A stretch of 64,000 bases of DNA from Phocaeicola coprophilus (lineage in GTDB: Bacteria > Bacteroidota > Bacteroidia > Bacteroidales > Bacteroidaceae), in the NCBI GenBank assembly GCA_016900015.1, contig JACJJM010000002.1:1-64000 (forward strand). The letters run 5' to 3'. The position numbers were made by a program, and so were the translations under genes. Shown piece by piece: positions 51,811-59,577 of the stretch. Each line of letters begins with the position of its first letter. Within the stretch, counting starts at the first letter, position 1. The notes under the pieces are model-generated. The model was given only the letters and a program-made list of their open reading frames with translations. It had not been told where the DNA came from and ran no database searches.

Positions 51811-52847
51811 GAACACTTGACGAACTGACACGCCCGAACATCCTGCGGCTGAAGCCTTATTCCTCGGCGCGTGATGAATACAAAGGAAAGCAGGCATCAG
51901 TCTTTCTCGATGCCAATGAAAATCCTTACAACCATCCTTACAACCGCTATCCTGATCCGCTTCAGACAGAACTGAAAGCACGCTTGGCGGAGGTGAAGGG
52001 AGTCTCCCCCGAATGTATCTTCCTGGGCAACGGCAGCGATGAAGCCATCGATCTGGTCTATCGTGCTTTCTGCGAGCCTCGTGTGGATAATGTCGTGGCC
52101 ATCGAACCGACGTATGGCATGTACGAGGTCTGTGCCGACATGAATGGGGTGGATTACCGTAAAGTGCGCCTCGACGATGCTTACGACTTCCGCGCGGACG
52201 ACATGCTGCGTGCGGCTGACGGACGGACGAAGGCGATGTTTCTCTGCTCGCCAAACAATCCTACGGGAAACAGTCTCCGGCGGGAGGAAATCGAGACACT
52301 CCTCTGTCGCTTCGACGGGCTGGTCATCGTCGATGAGGCCTATATCGACTTTTCTTCCCGTCCGTCCTTGTTGGGCGAGCTGGCGGCTTATCCCCGTCTC
52401 ATCGTCCTACAGACCTTCTCCAAGGCGTGGGGATGTGCCGGTATCCGACTGGGCATGGCTTTTGCCGCGCCGGACATTATCCGCATATTCAACAAAATCA
52501 AATACCCTTACAATGTCAATCTGCTCACCCAGCGCGAGGCCCTCGACATGCTCCGGCGTTCGGCGGCTGACGTGGAGCAGTGGGTCTCCATCCTGCTGGC
52601 TGAGCGTGGGCGCGTGATGGATGCGTTTCGGGCGTTGCCTTGTTGCCGGGAAGTCTTTCCGACGGATGCCAATTTCTTCCTGGCGCGCATGACTGATGCT
52701 GATGGCATATACGCCGCGTTGGTCAGCCAGGGCATCATCGTGCGCAACCGTTCGCATGTCGCGCTATGCGACGGCTGCCTGCGCGTCACCATCGGCACGC
52801 CTGAGGAGAACGACGCGCTGCTGGATGCATTGAGAAAAATGGACTAA
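51807..52847 (+). CDS. hisC: Histidinol-phosphate aminotransferase
   Basis: 346 residues, a PLP enzyme of fold-type I that makes histidinol phosphate from imidazole-acetol phosphate. Visible are [53 protein letters not shown] and the Schiff-base Lys in [14 protein letters not shown]. Translationally coupled to hisD by a 4-base overlap. Confidence 0.96.
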   Translation: MRTLDELTRPNILRLKPYSSARDEYKGKQASVFLDANENPYNHPYNRYPDPLQTELKARLAEVKGVSPECIFLGNGSDEAIDLVYRAFCEPRVDNVVAIEPTYGMYEVCADMNGVDYRKVRLDDAYDFRADDMLRAADGRTKAMFLCSPNNPTGNSLRREEIETLLCRFDGLVIVDEAYIDFSSRPSLLGELAAYPRLIVLQTFSKAWGCAGIRLGMAFAAPDIIRIFNKIKYPYNVNLLTQREALDMLRRSAADVEQWVSILLAERGRVMDAFRALPCCREVFPTDANFFLARMTDADGIYAALVSQGIIVRNRSHVALCDGCLRVTIGTPEENDALLDALRKMD

Positions 52848-52862
52848 AACTAAAGAAAGACG

Positions 52863-53984
52863 ATGAAGAAAAAGAAAGTATTGTTTATCGACCGTGACGG
52901 CACGTTGGTCATCGAGCCACCTGTGGATTACCAGCTTGATGCGTTTGAGAAGCTGGAGTTCTATCCCGGTGTCATGCGTAACCTCGCTTTCATCCGCCGC
53001 AAGCTCGACTTCGAGTTTGTCATGGTGACCAATCAGGACGGTCTTGGTACGTCCGCATTTCCGGAGGACACTTTTTGGCCCGTACATGATTTCGTGATGA
53101 AGACGTTGGCCGGTGAGGGAATCACTTTCGACCGTGTATTTATTGACCGCAGCTATCCGGAAGACAACTTGCCGACACGCAAACCCGGCACGGCGATGCT
53201 TACAGACTATTTGACGGGCGACTATGACCTGTCGGGTAGCTTCGTCATCGGCGACCGCATAACTGATGTCGAGCTGGCTGCTAATCTCGGTTGCCGCGCC
53301 ATTTGGCTTCACGACGGTTGCGAGGGCCTTTCGCCCGAACTGGACGGAGTCTGCGCATTAGCCACGACCGACTGGGACCGCATAGCAGACTTCCTTTTCG
53401 CCGGTGAGCGTAAGGCTATCGTCCACCGCGTGACGAAGGAGACCGATGTGTATATTTCGCTCAACGTCGACGGCCGTGGGCTGTGCGACATTGATACCGG
53501 GCTGGGCTTTTTTGACCACATGCTGGAGCAAATCGGGAAACATGGAAGCATGGACCTGACCATCAAGGTGAAAGGTGATCTGCATGTCGACGAACACCAC
53601 ACCGTGGAGGACACTGCGCTGGCTTTGGGCGAGTGTCTGCTGGAGGCTTTGGGCGACAAGCGCGGTATCGAACGCTACGGCTACTGTCTGCCGATGGACG
53701 ACTGCTTGTGCCAGGTCGCGCTCGACTTCGGAGGCCGCCCGTGGCTCGTGTGGAACGCCACGTTCCGTCGTGAGCGCATCGGCGACGTGCCGACGGAGAT
53801 GTTTTTCCACTTTTTTAAGTCGCTCAGCGACGCTGCACGCATGAACCTGAACATCCGCGCCGAGGGCGACAACGAGCACCACAAAATCGAAGGCGTTTTC
53901 AAGGCACTGGCACGCGCACTGAAGATGGCTGTCCGTCGCGACATCTACAATTACACCCTTCCGTCGACGAAAGGGTGTTTGTAA
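52863..53984 (+). CDS. hisB: Bifunctional histidinol-phosphatase / imidazoleglycerol-phosphate dehydratase
   Basis: 373 residues in two domains. Residues 1-165 are a HAD-type phosphatase ([13 protein letters not shown] with the nucleophile Asp, [12 protein letters not shown], and [10 protein letters not shown]). Residues ~180-373 are the dehydratase with metal-binding [27 protein letters not shown] and [20 protein letters not shown]. It covers two separate steps of the pathway, the gammaproteobacterial-type fusion also found in Bacteroidetes. hisH, hisA, hisF and hisI are not in this window. Its last codons lie inside a terminator stem. Confidence 0.96.
   Translation: MKKKKVLFIDRDGTLVIEPPVDYQLDAFEKLEFYPGVMRNLAFIRRKLDFEFVMVTNQDGLGTSAFPEDTFWPVHDFVMKTLAGEGITFDRVFIDRSYPEDNLPTRKPGTAMLTDYLTGDYDLSGSFVIGDRITDVELAANLGCRAIWLHDGCEGLSPELDGVCALATTDWDRIADFLFAGERKAIVHRVTKETDVYISLNVDGRGLCDIDTGLGFFDHMLEQIGKHGSMDLTIKVKGDLHVDEHHTVEDTALALGECLLEALGDKRGIERYGYCLPMDDCLCQVALDFGGRPWLVWNATFRRERIGDVPTEMFFHFFKSLSDAARMNLNIRAEGDNEHHKIEGVFKALARALKMAVRRDIYNYTLPSTKGCL
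53953..53982 (+). terminator. Terminator overlapping the end of hisB
   Basis: ACACCCTT (53953-53960) pairs with AAGGGTGT (53971-53978), with CGTCGACG inside, followed by TTGTAATT. The stem lies within the last codons of hisB. Confidence 0.65.
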
Positions 53985-54013
53985 TTAGGGGCAACGATCG
54001 TTGGCGGCATGCT

Positions 54014-54130
54014 GACGGCCCTCGAAATGCTGCCAACGATCATTTTCATCATTCCGACGGCCCTCGAAATGCTGCCAACGATCGTTTTCATCATTCCGAG
54101 GGGCCTCGAAGTGCTGTCAACGATCGTAGG
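54014..54130. repeat. 42-bp tandem repeats with the palindrome AACGATCGTT
   Basis: Two nearly identical 42-bp units (54014-54055, 54056-54097) and a third, diverged and partial one (from 54098). Each holds GGCCCTCGAAATGCTG or a variant, then CAACGATCRT; the full palindrome AACGATCGTT occurs also at 53993-54002, before the first unit. The repeats stand between hisB and the AT-rich region. Confidence 0.75.
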
Positions 54131-54252
54131 TGGTCTGAAGTACCGAATCGGTGGTTTACGAAAGTAAGTTAGGATAGTAGACCGCCTCTGTTGGGTGTTG
54201 AGGATTTATGTTAAAGCCAAAAATAAAGTCTTTGTTTTTACATTGAACTTTG

Positions 54253-54282
54253 TTTGTCTATCAAACATTCTTTGTACTTTTG
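54253..54282 (+). promoter_or_regulatory. Candidate promoter followed by a short hairpin
   Basis: TTTG (54253-54256), 18 bases, TACTTTTG (54275-54282). Right after it CGGATTG (54286-54292) pairs with CAGTCCG (54305-54311), followed by TTTTT, so transcripts may stop at once or need antitermination. Confidence 0.45.
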
Positions 54283-54650
54283 TTTCGGATTGGAGCAGAG
54301 GCTTCAGTCCGACTGTTTTTATTAGATAATTGAAGAAGCGTTATGCTTGTCTTGTAAAGTTGAAACCTGAGAAATTTAATATACAACTATTTAACCATTT
54401 GCAAATGAGTAGTTTATAAATTTTGTTTCTGAAACAAGAAACAAATCAGGAACAAAAATGGTTTTTTAGGTAAATCCTCGTTTTTTTGTTTGCATTACTT
54501 TTCATTCCTTTCACTTGCTTGCAATCAAAGCACCAATCCAAGCTATTACTATGCTTTCTCATCCTGATTCAATATATGTTTTTTCATATATCCAGGAATT
54601 CGCAGCGAAAAGAGAAAAGTATTGTTTTCAATGATCGATATCAATATGTG

Positions 54651-54682
54651 CAAAGTTAAAAATAATCATCCAAGCAATCAAA
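54651..54682 (-). promoter_or_regulatory. Promoter inside the candidate invertible segment, pointing left
   Basis: Minus strand: TTTG (54682-54679), 20 bases, TAACTTTG (54658-54651), a full consensus. In the present orientation it reads away from the 55.1-kb genes; inversion of 54602-54826 would turn it toward them. Confidence 0.7.
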
Positions 54683-54704
54683 TATTTGTCTATTTTTAGT
54701 TTAC

Positions 54705-54749
54705 TTTAGTTTAGCATATATATAGGCTAATGGACTAAACTAAACTGTT
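54705..54749. terminator. AT-rich hairpin inside the candidate invertible segment
   Basis: TTTAGTTTAG (54705-54714) pairs with CTAAACTAAA (54735-54744), followed by CTGTTTTT. It may insulate the promoter from reading through toward the right. Confidence 0.5.
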
Positions 54750-55101
54750 TTTGCTCACTCTGCCACTCCCTTTTTAGACAGCAGAAAGTGGACTCCCTTT
54801 GACTCCGTCCTTTCTCTTTTCGCTGCAATATATTCCTTTATAAGTTTACGAGTAAATATTTGTCCCTATAAGCATTCGACTTCGGGCTATTTGATGAATT
54901 GTGCCGCAAAGGTATTTGTCATGTCTTTCTTGTATGCAAGGTATCCTTGAGGTTCACAACAAAATCTCCACCTTAGCGGTAGTATTTGGTCGTGAAACCT
55001 TGCATAAAGAGCCATGACACCTTATGAAGCGACATAATTAATCAAGCCTGAAGTAGTAAATGCTACATGAGGGAAAAAAAGAAAACTTAAAATAGAATTA
55101 T

Positions 55102-55395
55102 ATGGCAAATTATGCGACAAACATTTTCTACGCAAGTACGGAAAACCAAAATGACCTCAATAAGATAGAGGCTTTCTTGGATGACAATTTCAGTTGTTAT
55201 GCAAACAAGTATGGCAATTCTGTTGATGCAGAATTTCCTTCCCGGTGGGAATATCCAGAAAAAGAAATGGACCAATTGGTTGCCTCACTGGAAGCAAAAG
55301 ATAAAGTCTATATTAAAATTCTAACTTATGAATTTGAAAATGAATATGTGAGTTTTAGAATCTTCTCTCAAGGCAAGTGGGAAATAAAAATATAA
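55102..55395 (+). CDS. Small element-type protein of unknown function
   Basis: 97 residues, acidic, no signal peptide. MANYATNIFYASTENQNDL is followed by a region with AEFPSRWEYPEKEM that looks like a small ferredoxin-like fold seen in mobile-element proteins; no firm family. First of five small genes on the same strand (55102-56477), which resemble the early or leading region of a conjugative element. Confidence 0.7.
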   Translation: MANYATNIFYASTENQNDLNKIEAFLDDNFSCYANKYGNSVDAEFPSRWEYPEKEMDQLVASLEAKDKVYIKILTYEFENEYVSFRIFSQGKWEIKI

Positions 55396-55400
55396 TAGTG

Positions 55401-55583
55401 ATGAGCAACAGAACATTTGATAACGAAAGCGATATTATAGGTTTATCCTGTACTTTATCCACGGCTTATAAAGGCTACACGGAAGGTGTAATTGTGGACG
55501 ACTATGGCACTACCATAGTTGTCCGCCTTGAAAGCGGCAAAGAGATTTCAGTATTCCGAGATGAAATTATTATTCATGATTAA
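55401..55583 (+). CDS. Small protein of unknown function
   Basis: 60 residues from the ATG at 55401. Beta-rich (GLSCTLSTAYKGYTEGVIVDD, in part; then TTIVVRLESGKEISVF), perhaps an SH3-like barrel. It begins 5 bases after the previous stop and ends 5 bases before the next start, so it belongs to the same transcript. Function unknown. Confidence 0.65.
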   Translation: MSNRTFDNESDIIGLSCTLSTAYKGYTEGVIVDDYGTTIVVRLESGKEISVFRDEIIIHD

Positions 55584-55588
55584 GCAAT

Positions 55589-55921
55589 ATGGCACAGATA
55601 GCAACAAAATTCGTTCAATGGGATGTTCCGGAGCTGGCAACATTACAAGGCAGCCGAGTGTATAAGTTGCGGGAACATCTGAATAATGGCGGCAAACTCA
55701 ATAGAGAAGACAAGAATTGGATTACTCGCAACGTGAGCGAAAGCACCTATTTCAAACGGGGGATTGCCTTGAGCGGTTATCATTTTGATTTTTCCGATGT
55801 TCTCAAGCGGTATTTCGTCAAACAATACGGGCATATCCAAGAATATTATGCCATAGACAAAACCGCATTACGCTCAATACTGTATGGCAGGATTGAGGAT
55901 ATAGTTGAAGTAGTACGTTAG
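55589..55921 (+). CDS. Element-type protein of unknown function
   Basis: 110 residues, basic, mostly helical (VYKLREHLNNGGKLNREDKN, ISRNV-like and FDFSDVLKRYFVKQYGHIQEYY). Similar small proteins are common in Bacteroides conjugative transposons, usually near the regulatory end. No domain assigned. Confidence 0.7.
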   Translation: MAQIATKFVQWDVPELATLQGSRVYKLREHLNNGGKLNREDKNWITRNVSESTYFKRGIALSGYHFDFSDVLKRYFVKQYGHIQEYYAIDKTALRSILYGRIEDIVEVVR

Positions 55922-55933
55922 AAGACATGGCTT

Positions 55934-56236
55934 ATGGGAAAATTTGAATTTTATCAAGACTGTAAAGTCACAAGTTGGGAAAGAGACTATTTCACTGTGG
56001 AAGCCAACAGTTATGAGGAAGCAGAGGCAATCGTCCGGTCCTGGCGTTGCAAAGATGTTTCGAATATCATTGACAGCCGTCTTTCTCATGGAAGAAGTGA
56101 GGCTTTGCGTGATACTTCCGAGCTTTTGTTTCCCGAAGAAAACGATGGTTACTCGACTATTGAGATTTTCAACCAGGAAGGAGAATCTATCATGACTAAT
56201 GCACTAAACGAAGACAATTATGAACGTAACGATTGA
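55934..56236 (+). CDS. Small acidic protein of unknown function
   Basis: 100 residues. Opens with MGKFEFYQDCKVTSWERDYF and VEANSYEEAEAIVRSW, which suggests a small alpha/beta domain, and ends in an acidic tail. It overlaps the next gene by 17 bases. The acidic nature would fit a DNA-mimic anti-restriction protein, but no family resemblance supports this. Confidence 0.68.
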   Translation: MGKFEFYQDCKVTSWERDYFTVEANSYEEAEAIVRSWRCKDVSNIIDSRLSHGRSEALRDTSELLFPEENDGYSTIEIFNQEGESIMTNALNEDNYERND

Positions 56237-56477
56237 ACACCCTTTTTGCCCTTACTGCAGCGAAGTGACAAATCTATATTTCAGAATTATTAACACGCTT
56301 CTTTTTTCAAAAGACGAAAACGAACTTCGCACAAGCATGGAGAGTCTAAAGAAAGAGATCCGGCTTGACGAGTATTTCACGTTCGGCTATGGGGCACACC
56401 ATCTTTGGATATGCCAACGAAAACCGAGCGACAAAAACAAAATCTTTCCACACCGCATCATGATGATCCAATTCTGA
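56220..56477 (+). CDS. Small protein with an N-terminal CPYC motif
   Basis: 85 residues, MNVTIEHPFCPYCSEVTNLYF at the start. The CPYC pair might bind a metal or be redox-active. It overlaps the previous gene by 17 bases, which argues for translational coupling. Last gene of the five-gene cluster; function unknown. Confidence 0.62.
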   Translation: MNVTIEHPFCPYCSEVTNLYFRIINTLLFSKDENELRTSMESLKKEIRLDEYFTFGYGAHHLWICQRKPSDKNKIFPHRIMMIQF

Positions 56478-57193
56478 CATGGAGCCTCTGTACTATACGG
56501 ACTGGAGTTGAATATTCAGTTTCAGCCCGTAACTTCATTTACCGCAATAACCTTTTATATCCAAAACTTCATTGAGACGCAGATGGCCATTGGCCGGACA
56601 ATGATTTTTGCCGGATTATCCATTTATATTCTCTTTTGGCTGCGCCATATCCCTTTATAAAATAGAAGCTGAAACTCGCATAACGCGCCCGTTCCGCTTT
56701 GTCTCCCAATCGGGCTTCAGCCCTTTTTTCATTTTGCCTTCTTTTCCCTCATTTCTCTTGCCGGATAAAGGCTGCAACACCGATACGCCAGCACCCCTTT
56801 GCCAATTCTTCGTCTTACGGCCTTTCCCACGCCGCAGCTTATACGCTTACTGCCAGTACGGCATATCATCCTTGCCGCTTCAAATCATGAGACATGGTGC
56901 TGTTTCCCGCCAGAAGCTCTTCTTCCTATGCCAGCCGAGAGTTGAAACCAATTCGTGCCCATTGACAGCACCGTCCGTCTTTATTATTCCTTTAACCAGT
57001 TGCCAATTGTTTTTCCTCTTCTTTTTCGTGACTGCTTTCTATTGAAGTCGCCATATCGTTTTTCGTTGCAAAGTTAGTATGCAGCCGGGCGCGACCCATG
57101 GTCTTGACCAATGGCGTAACAGTACAAATCTTCCTTTATCAAGCCTCCGGTTTGGGAGAACCCCAAAATAAAGAGTATTTATACGTTATCCTT
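56478..57193. other. Gene-free region between the small-gene cluster and ssb
   Basis: About 700 bases. The longest open frame (56608-57045) has a Phe/Ser/Pro-rich composition without codon structure and is not accepted. No repeat or RNA gene was recognised; it may contain element control sequences. Confidence 0.5.
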
Positions 57194-57222
57194 GGTGCAT
57201 CCCTTTACTGCACCTACTTTTT
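57194..57222 (+). terminator. Hairpin before ssb
   Basis: GGTGCA (57194-57199) pairs with TGCACC (57209-57214), followed by TACTTTTT. It would stop upstream transcripts 44 bases before ssb. Confidence 0.5.
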
Positions 57223-57265
57223 ATGCACCGTAAAACTGATTTATTAACTTCAAAAAGCAATCGAA

Positions 57266-57649
57266 ATGAAAAAGTACGAGAACAATTTCGCAGTAACCGG
57301 TTATGTCGCAAAAGACGCCGAGGTTTATCAATTCACCAACACAAGTGTTGCACGTTTCCCTCTGGCTGTTGCCCGCCAGGAGAAGATCGGCGAAGAAACC
57401 AAGCGCATATCCGCTTTCATGAACATTGAAGCGTGGCGCAAGAATGAAAATTCCGGGTCGTTTGACCAGCTTACCAAAGGTACGCTGCTGACCGTGGAAG
57501 GCTACTTCAAGCCTGAAGAATGGACTGACAAAGATGGAGTGCAGCACAACCGCATCGTGACGGTTGCAGTCAAATTCTATCCGGCTGTCGAGAAGGAGGA
57601 AGAAGTTCCTTCGAAACCGGCAAAAGAAGCGAAAAAGGGCAAGAAGTAA
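57266..57649 (+). CDS. ssb: Single-stranded DNA-binding protein
   Basis: 127 residues with one OB-fold: NNFAVTGYVAKDAEVYQFTN, VARFPLAVARQEK, and FMNIEAWRKN and TVEGYFKPEEWTDKDG, which fit the SSB strand pattern. The tail is Lys/Glu-rich (PSKPAKEAKKGKK) and lacks the acidic DDDIPF-type end that binds partner proteins in chromosomal SSB. This is typical of element-borne SSBs, which protect incoming single strands during conjugation. A terminator follows directly. Confidence 0.92.
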   Translation: MKKYENNFAVTGYVAKDAEVYQFTNTSVARFPLAVARQEKIGEETKRISAFMNIEAWRKNENSGSFDQLTKGTLLTVEGYFKPEEWTDKDGVQHNRIVTVAVKFYPAVEKEEEVPSKPAKEAKKGKK

Positions 57650-57665
57650 TCCCTGTTTTCCTGAC

Positions 57666-57690
57666 AAAGCGGCTTTCGGGCCGCTTTTGT
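57666..57690 (+). terminator. Terminator after ssb
   Basis: AAGCGGC (57667-57673) pairs with GCCGCTT (57680-57686), followed by TTGTTTT. Confidence 0.8.
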
Positions 57691-57866
57691 TTTGCTCGAA
57701 GCCTTCCGTAATATAGCCTTTTGTATTTCACGTTTTCCCCTTTTATTGCAATGCCTGAAATTCCCTACACGCCTATTTCGAAAGCCCGGTTATTTATTCT
57801 GCAAAGTTTGATTGCCGGTTGTTTGTCCTGTCAAGGAACGCTTATGCTTGCTGCTGAAAAATCTTC

Positions 57867-57886
57867 CTTTCCGACATGTCGGAAAG
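57867..57886. repeat. 20-bp perfect palindrome
   Basis: CTTTCCGACATGTCGGAAAG is its own reverse complement with no spacer. It lies alone in the 350-base gap between ssb and the next gene, about 120 bases before that start. A dimeric regulator's operator is the simplest reading. Confidence 0.7.
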
Positions 57887-58005
57887 AGTATTTTTCGCAT
57901 CCTCCTTGCCTGACAGACCGCCAATCTTGTGGGCAGAAAAATAATCAACCTTCCGATACAGGATGTATCAGAGGGAAATAAAAAACAACTAAAAATTTTA
58001 ATGAT

Positions 58006-58320
58006 ATGACATTCAGAGCATTTATGGCAGAGAACGGGTATAACGTACAGACTACTTTTTGGGAAGATTTTTCAGCGGCCGACATTTTCGGGTTATCGGC
58101 TATTCAGGACACTTTCAACCGGGCCTTTGAAGAGTGGAAAGGCAACTGCAAGTACCTTACGGAATTGGTGTTGGTATTGAATCACAAGATATGGCAGCAC
58201 TATAAAACGAAACCGAATGTGGCGGCGTTGTATGATGCACTCTGGAGACAGGCAGACCAGTATGCGGTTGAGAATCTGAAGGACGAAGAGTTAAGCTATT
58301 ATTATGACGTAACGGACTGA
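58006..58320 (+). CDS. Element-type protein of unknown function
   Basis: 104 residues, helical and acidic. MTFRAFMAENGYNVQTTFWED and SAIQDTFNRAFEEWKGNCKYLTEL (in part), then LNHKIWQHYKTKPNVAALYDALW, have the look of a conserved hypothetical of Bacteroides conjugative elements that often sits beside LPD11 proteins and ssb. Function unknown. Confidence 0.75.
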   Translation: MTFRAFMAENGYNVQTTFWEDFSAADIFGLSAIQDTFNRAFEEWKGNCKYLTELVLVLNHKIWQHYKTKPNVAALYDALWRQADQYAVENLKDEELSYYYDVTD

Positions 58321-58348
58321 TTGTATAACAAGTTAATGTAAATTGAGT

Positions 58349-58639
58349 ATGAACACGAATAACAAGCCAAGCACAGCAGGAAGGACAACGGCTGATGATA
58401 TATTGCAACGAGACGCACGGTTCAGATATATGCTGTTAGCCAGGATGCAGTCAGATTGTGAGTATTATTTGGATTACGGAGGCAGAGACCCCAAACGCCT
58501 GTGGGCAGGTGATGAAGAACGGCAAATCGATTTAATGATAAAGTTGCACGACAGCTTCAAGGAAGGAGAAAAGCCGCAGTGGCTGACAATGGACAAGATT
58601 TTGGAATACAAAAAGGAAATGATGGTGATGGTTGAGTAA
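58349..58639 (+). CDS. LPD11-domain protein
   Basis: 96 residues from the ATG at 58349. The stretch RFRYMLLARMQSDCEYYLDY, then LWAGDEERQIDLMIKLHDSF and PQWLTMDKILEYK, matches the large-polyvalent-protein-associated domain LPD11 found in conjugative elements. LPD domains accompany polyvalent proteins that enter the recipient with the DNA; this stand-alone form is common in Bacteroides elements. Confidence 0.82.
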   Translation: MNTNNKPSTAGRTTADDILQRDARFRYMLLARMQSDCEYYLDYGGRDPKRLWAGDEERQIDLMIKLHDSFKEGEKPQWLTMDKILEYKKEMMVMVE

Positions 58640-58668
58640 TTTGCGATATTTTACTTATTGTTATCATT

Positions 58669-58692
58669 TGAGAGCAAATTACTTTGCTCTCA
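58669..58692. terminator. Hairpin between convergent genes
   Basis: A 10-bp perfect stem (58669-58678 with 58683-58692), suited to end both the LPD11 gene and the convergent HXXEE gene. Confidence 0.65.
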
Positions 58693-58750
58693 TTCTATTT
58701 GCCCCCATTTTAGCATTATGACACCTCAGAATAATTATTTACTTGCTTGA

Positions 58751-59257
58751 TTATTGTCCTTTTTTATACCAATTGAATGCAAATCTATGCATAACCAAAA
58801 GATTTACAGCACCGATTATAATGCCTACAACAGCATAGATGAATAATTCCTTAAATGTTAAAATATAACTGGCTTTTTCAATTGCAAATATGCAATAAGG
58901 GATACACAGAATGGTCGTTATAATTGCCGGTATGTATTTTTTCCAAATTACAAATTGAAGAAAATGTATGATAAGATGAATGCTAAATGCAGTCAAAATA
59001 CAGTACCAATAAATAATATTATTGGTCAACACACTTGTTATGGTCAGTATCGACACAATAAAAAACTCTTCTGCAACAATGATAGAAAAATTCCGTGTGT
59101 CAATATCCATAAATTTATTCATACGTTGTGCTATCCTTGGAAATCGCCTATCAAAATCGGAACGGTTCTTATTCATCCATTTCTCAATCATGATTATTTC
59201 TTCAAATTCATGTATCATGAAAATGATGGGAAAAAGAAGTAGTATAAATTTATCCAT
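58751..59257 (-). CDS. HXXEE-domain membrane protein
   Basis: 168 residues. The motif HEFEE at residues 16-20 gives the family its name; it lies at the end of the first hydrophobic stretch. Four further hydrophobic segments follow (FFIVSILTITSVL, IYWYCILTAFSIHLIIHFLQ, IPAIITTILCIPYCIFAI, LFIYAVVGIIIGAVNLLVM). The His and Glu residues could bind a metal, and a membrane-bound hydrolase role has been suggested for such patterns, but function is unknown. Very AT-rich, on the opposite strand to its neighbours: probable cargo of the element. Confidence 0.8.
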   Translation of the reverse strand: MDKFILLLFPIIFMIHEFEEIIMIEKWMNKNRSDFDRRFPRIAQRMNKFMDIDTRNFSIIVAEEFFIVSILTITSVLTNNIIYWYCILTAFSIHLIIHFLQFVIWKKYIPAIITTILCIPYCIFAIEKASYILTFKELFIYAVVGIIIGAVNLLVMHRFAFNWYKKGQ

Positions 59258-59358
59258 AACATAATTTATCCATCACGAAATAGTCCATTATTTTTAGGAC
59301 CATATCCAGTTTTCATACTTTTTTACTGTTCCCATGCGTGAACAGTTGGCTGCAATGA

Positions 59359-59550
59359 TTATTTATCATGACGGAAGCTGCTTTTGCTGAATCCGCCGAA
59401 TATGCCCTTCACGATTTTGCAAAAGACATAAAGTACCAATACTACGACTATAATTTCTCCCATATCCTTTTTTATATTTAGCGTTACAAATTTCCAATAA
59501 GGGTCAGAGGCTTCCCTAAATATACTTAAACTGACAGGCAAATCCGTCAC
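59359..59550 (-). CDS. Possible small membrane protein
   Basis: 63 residues if begun at the GTG at 59550, or 34 from an internal ATG at 59463. One membrane helix (EIIVVVLVLYVFCKIVKGIF) and a basic tail. It lies between the HXXEE gene and the serine recombinase-like gene on the same strand. No family; may be spurious. Confidence 0.4.
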   Translation of the reverse strand: MTDLPVSLSIFREASDPYWKFVTLNIKKDMGEIIVVVLVLYVFCKIVKGIFGGFSKSSFRHDK

Positions 59551-59577
59551 TAATATGGTATCGGTTGCCTTGACTTC

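Larger units (their letters stand above)
54602..54826. repeat. Candidate invertible segment bounded by 16-bp perfect inverted repeats
   Basis: GCAGCGAAAAGAGAAA at 54602-54617 is repeated in perfect reverse complement at 54811-54826, with 193 bp between. Outside the arms GGAAT also recurs in inverted form (54595-54599 and 54832-54836). The segment holds one consensus promoter, now pointing left. This is the layout of a phase-variable promoter switch. Confidence 0.65.
54131..55101. other. AT-rich gene-free region, likely left border zone of an integrated element
   Basis: Almost 1 kb without a credible gene. GC content falls sharply compared with the his operon. It contains a possible plus-strand promoter (54253-54282), small dyads (CATTTGCAAATG at 54396-54407; TTTGTTTC/GAAACAAA at 54422-54445) and the candidate invertible segment 54602-54826. 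An exact attachment site could not be defined because the other end of the element is outside the window. Confidence 0.55.

Noticed and set aside
53975-54172. Plus-strand frame over the 42-bp repeats
   Set aside because: Starts inside hisB in another frame and only reflects the 42-bp period.
56608-57045. Frame of 145 codons, Phe/Ser/Pro-rich
   Set aside because: Composition and lack of neighbours in phase suggest chance; no promoter or family resemblance.
57721-57981. Frame of 86 codons after ssb
   Set aside because: It spans the 20-bp palindrome and has no coding character.
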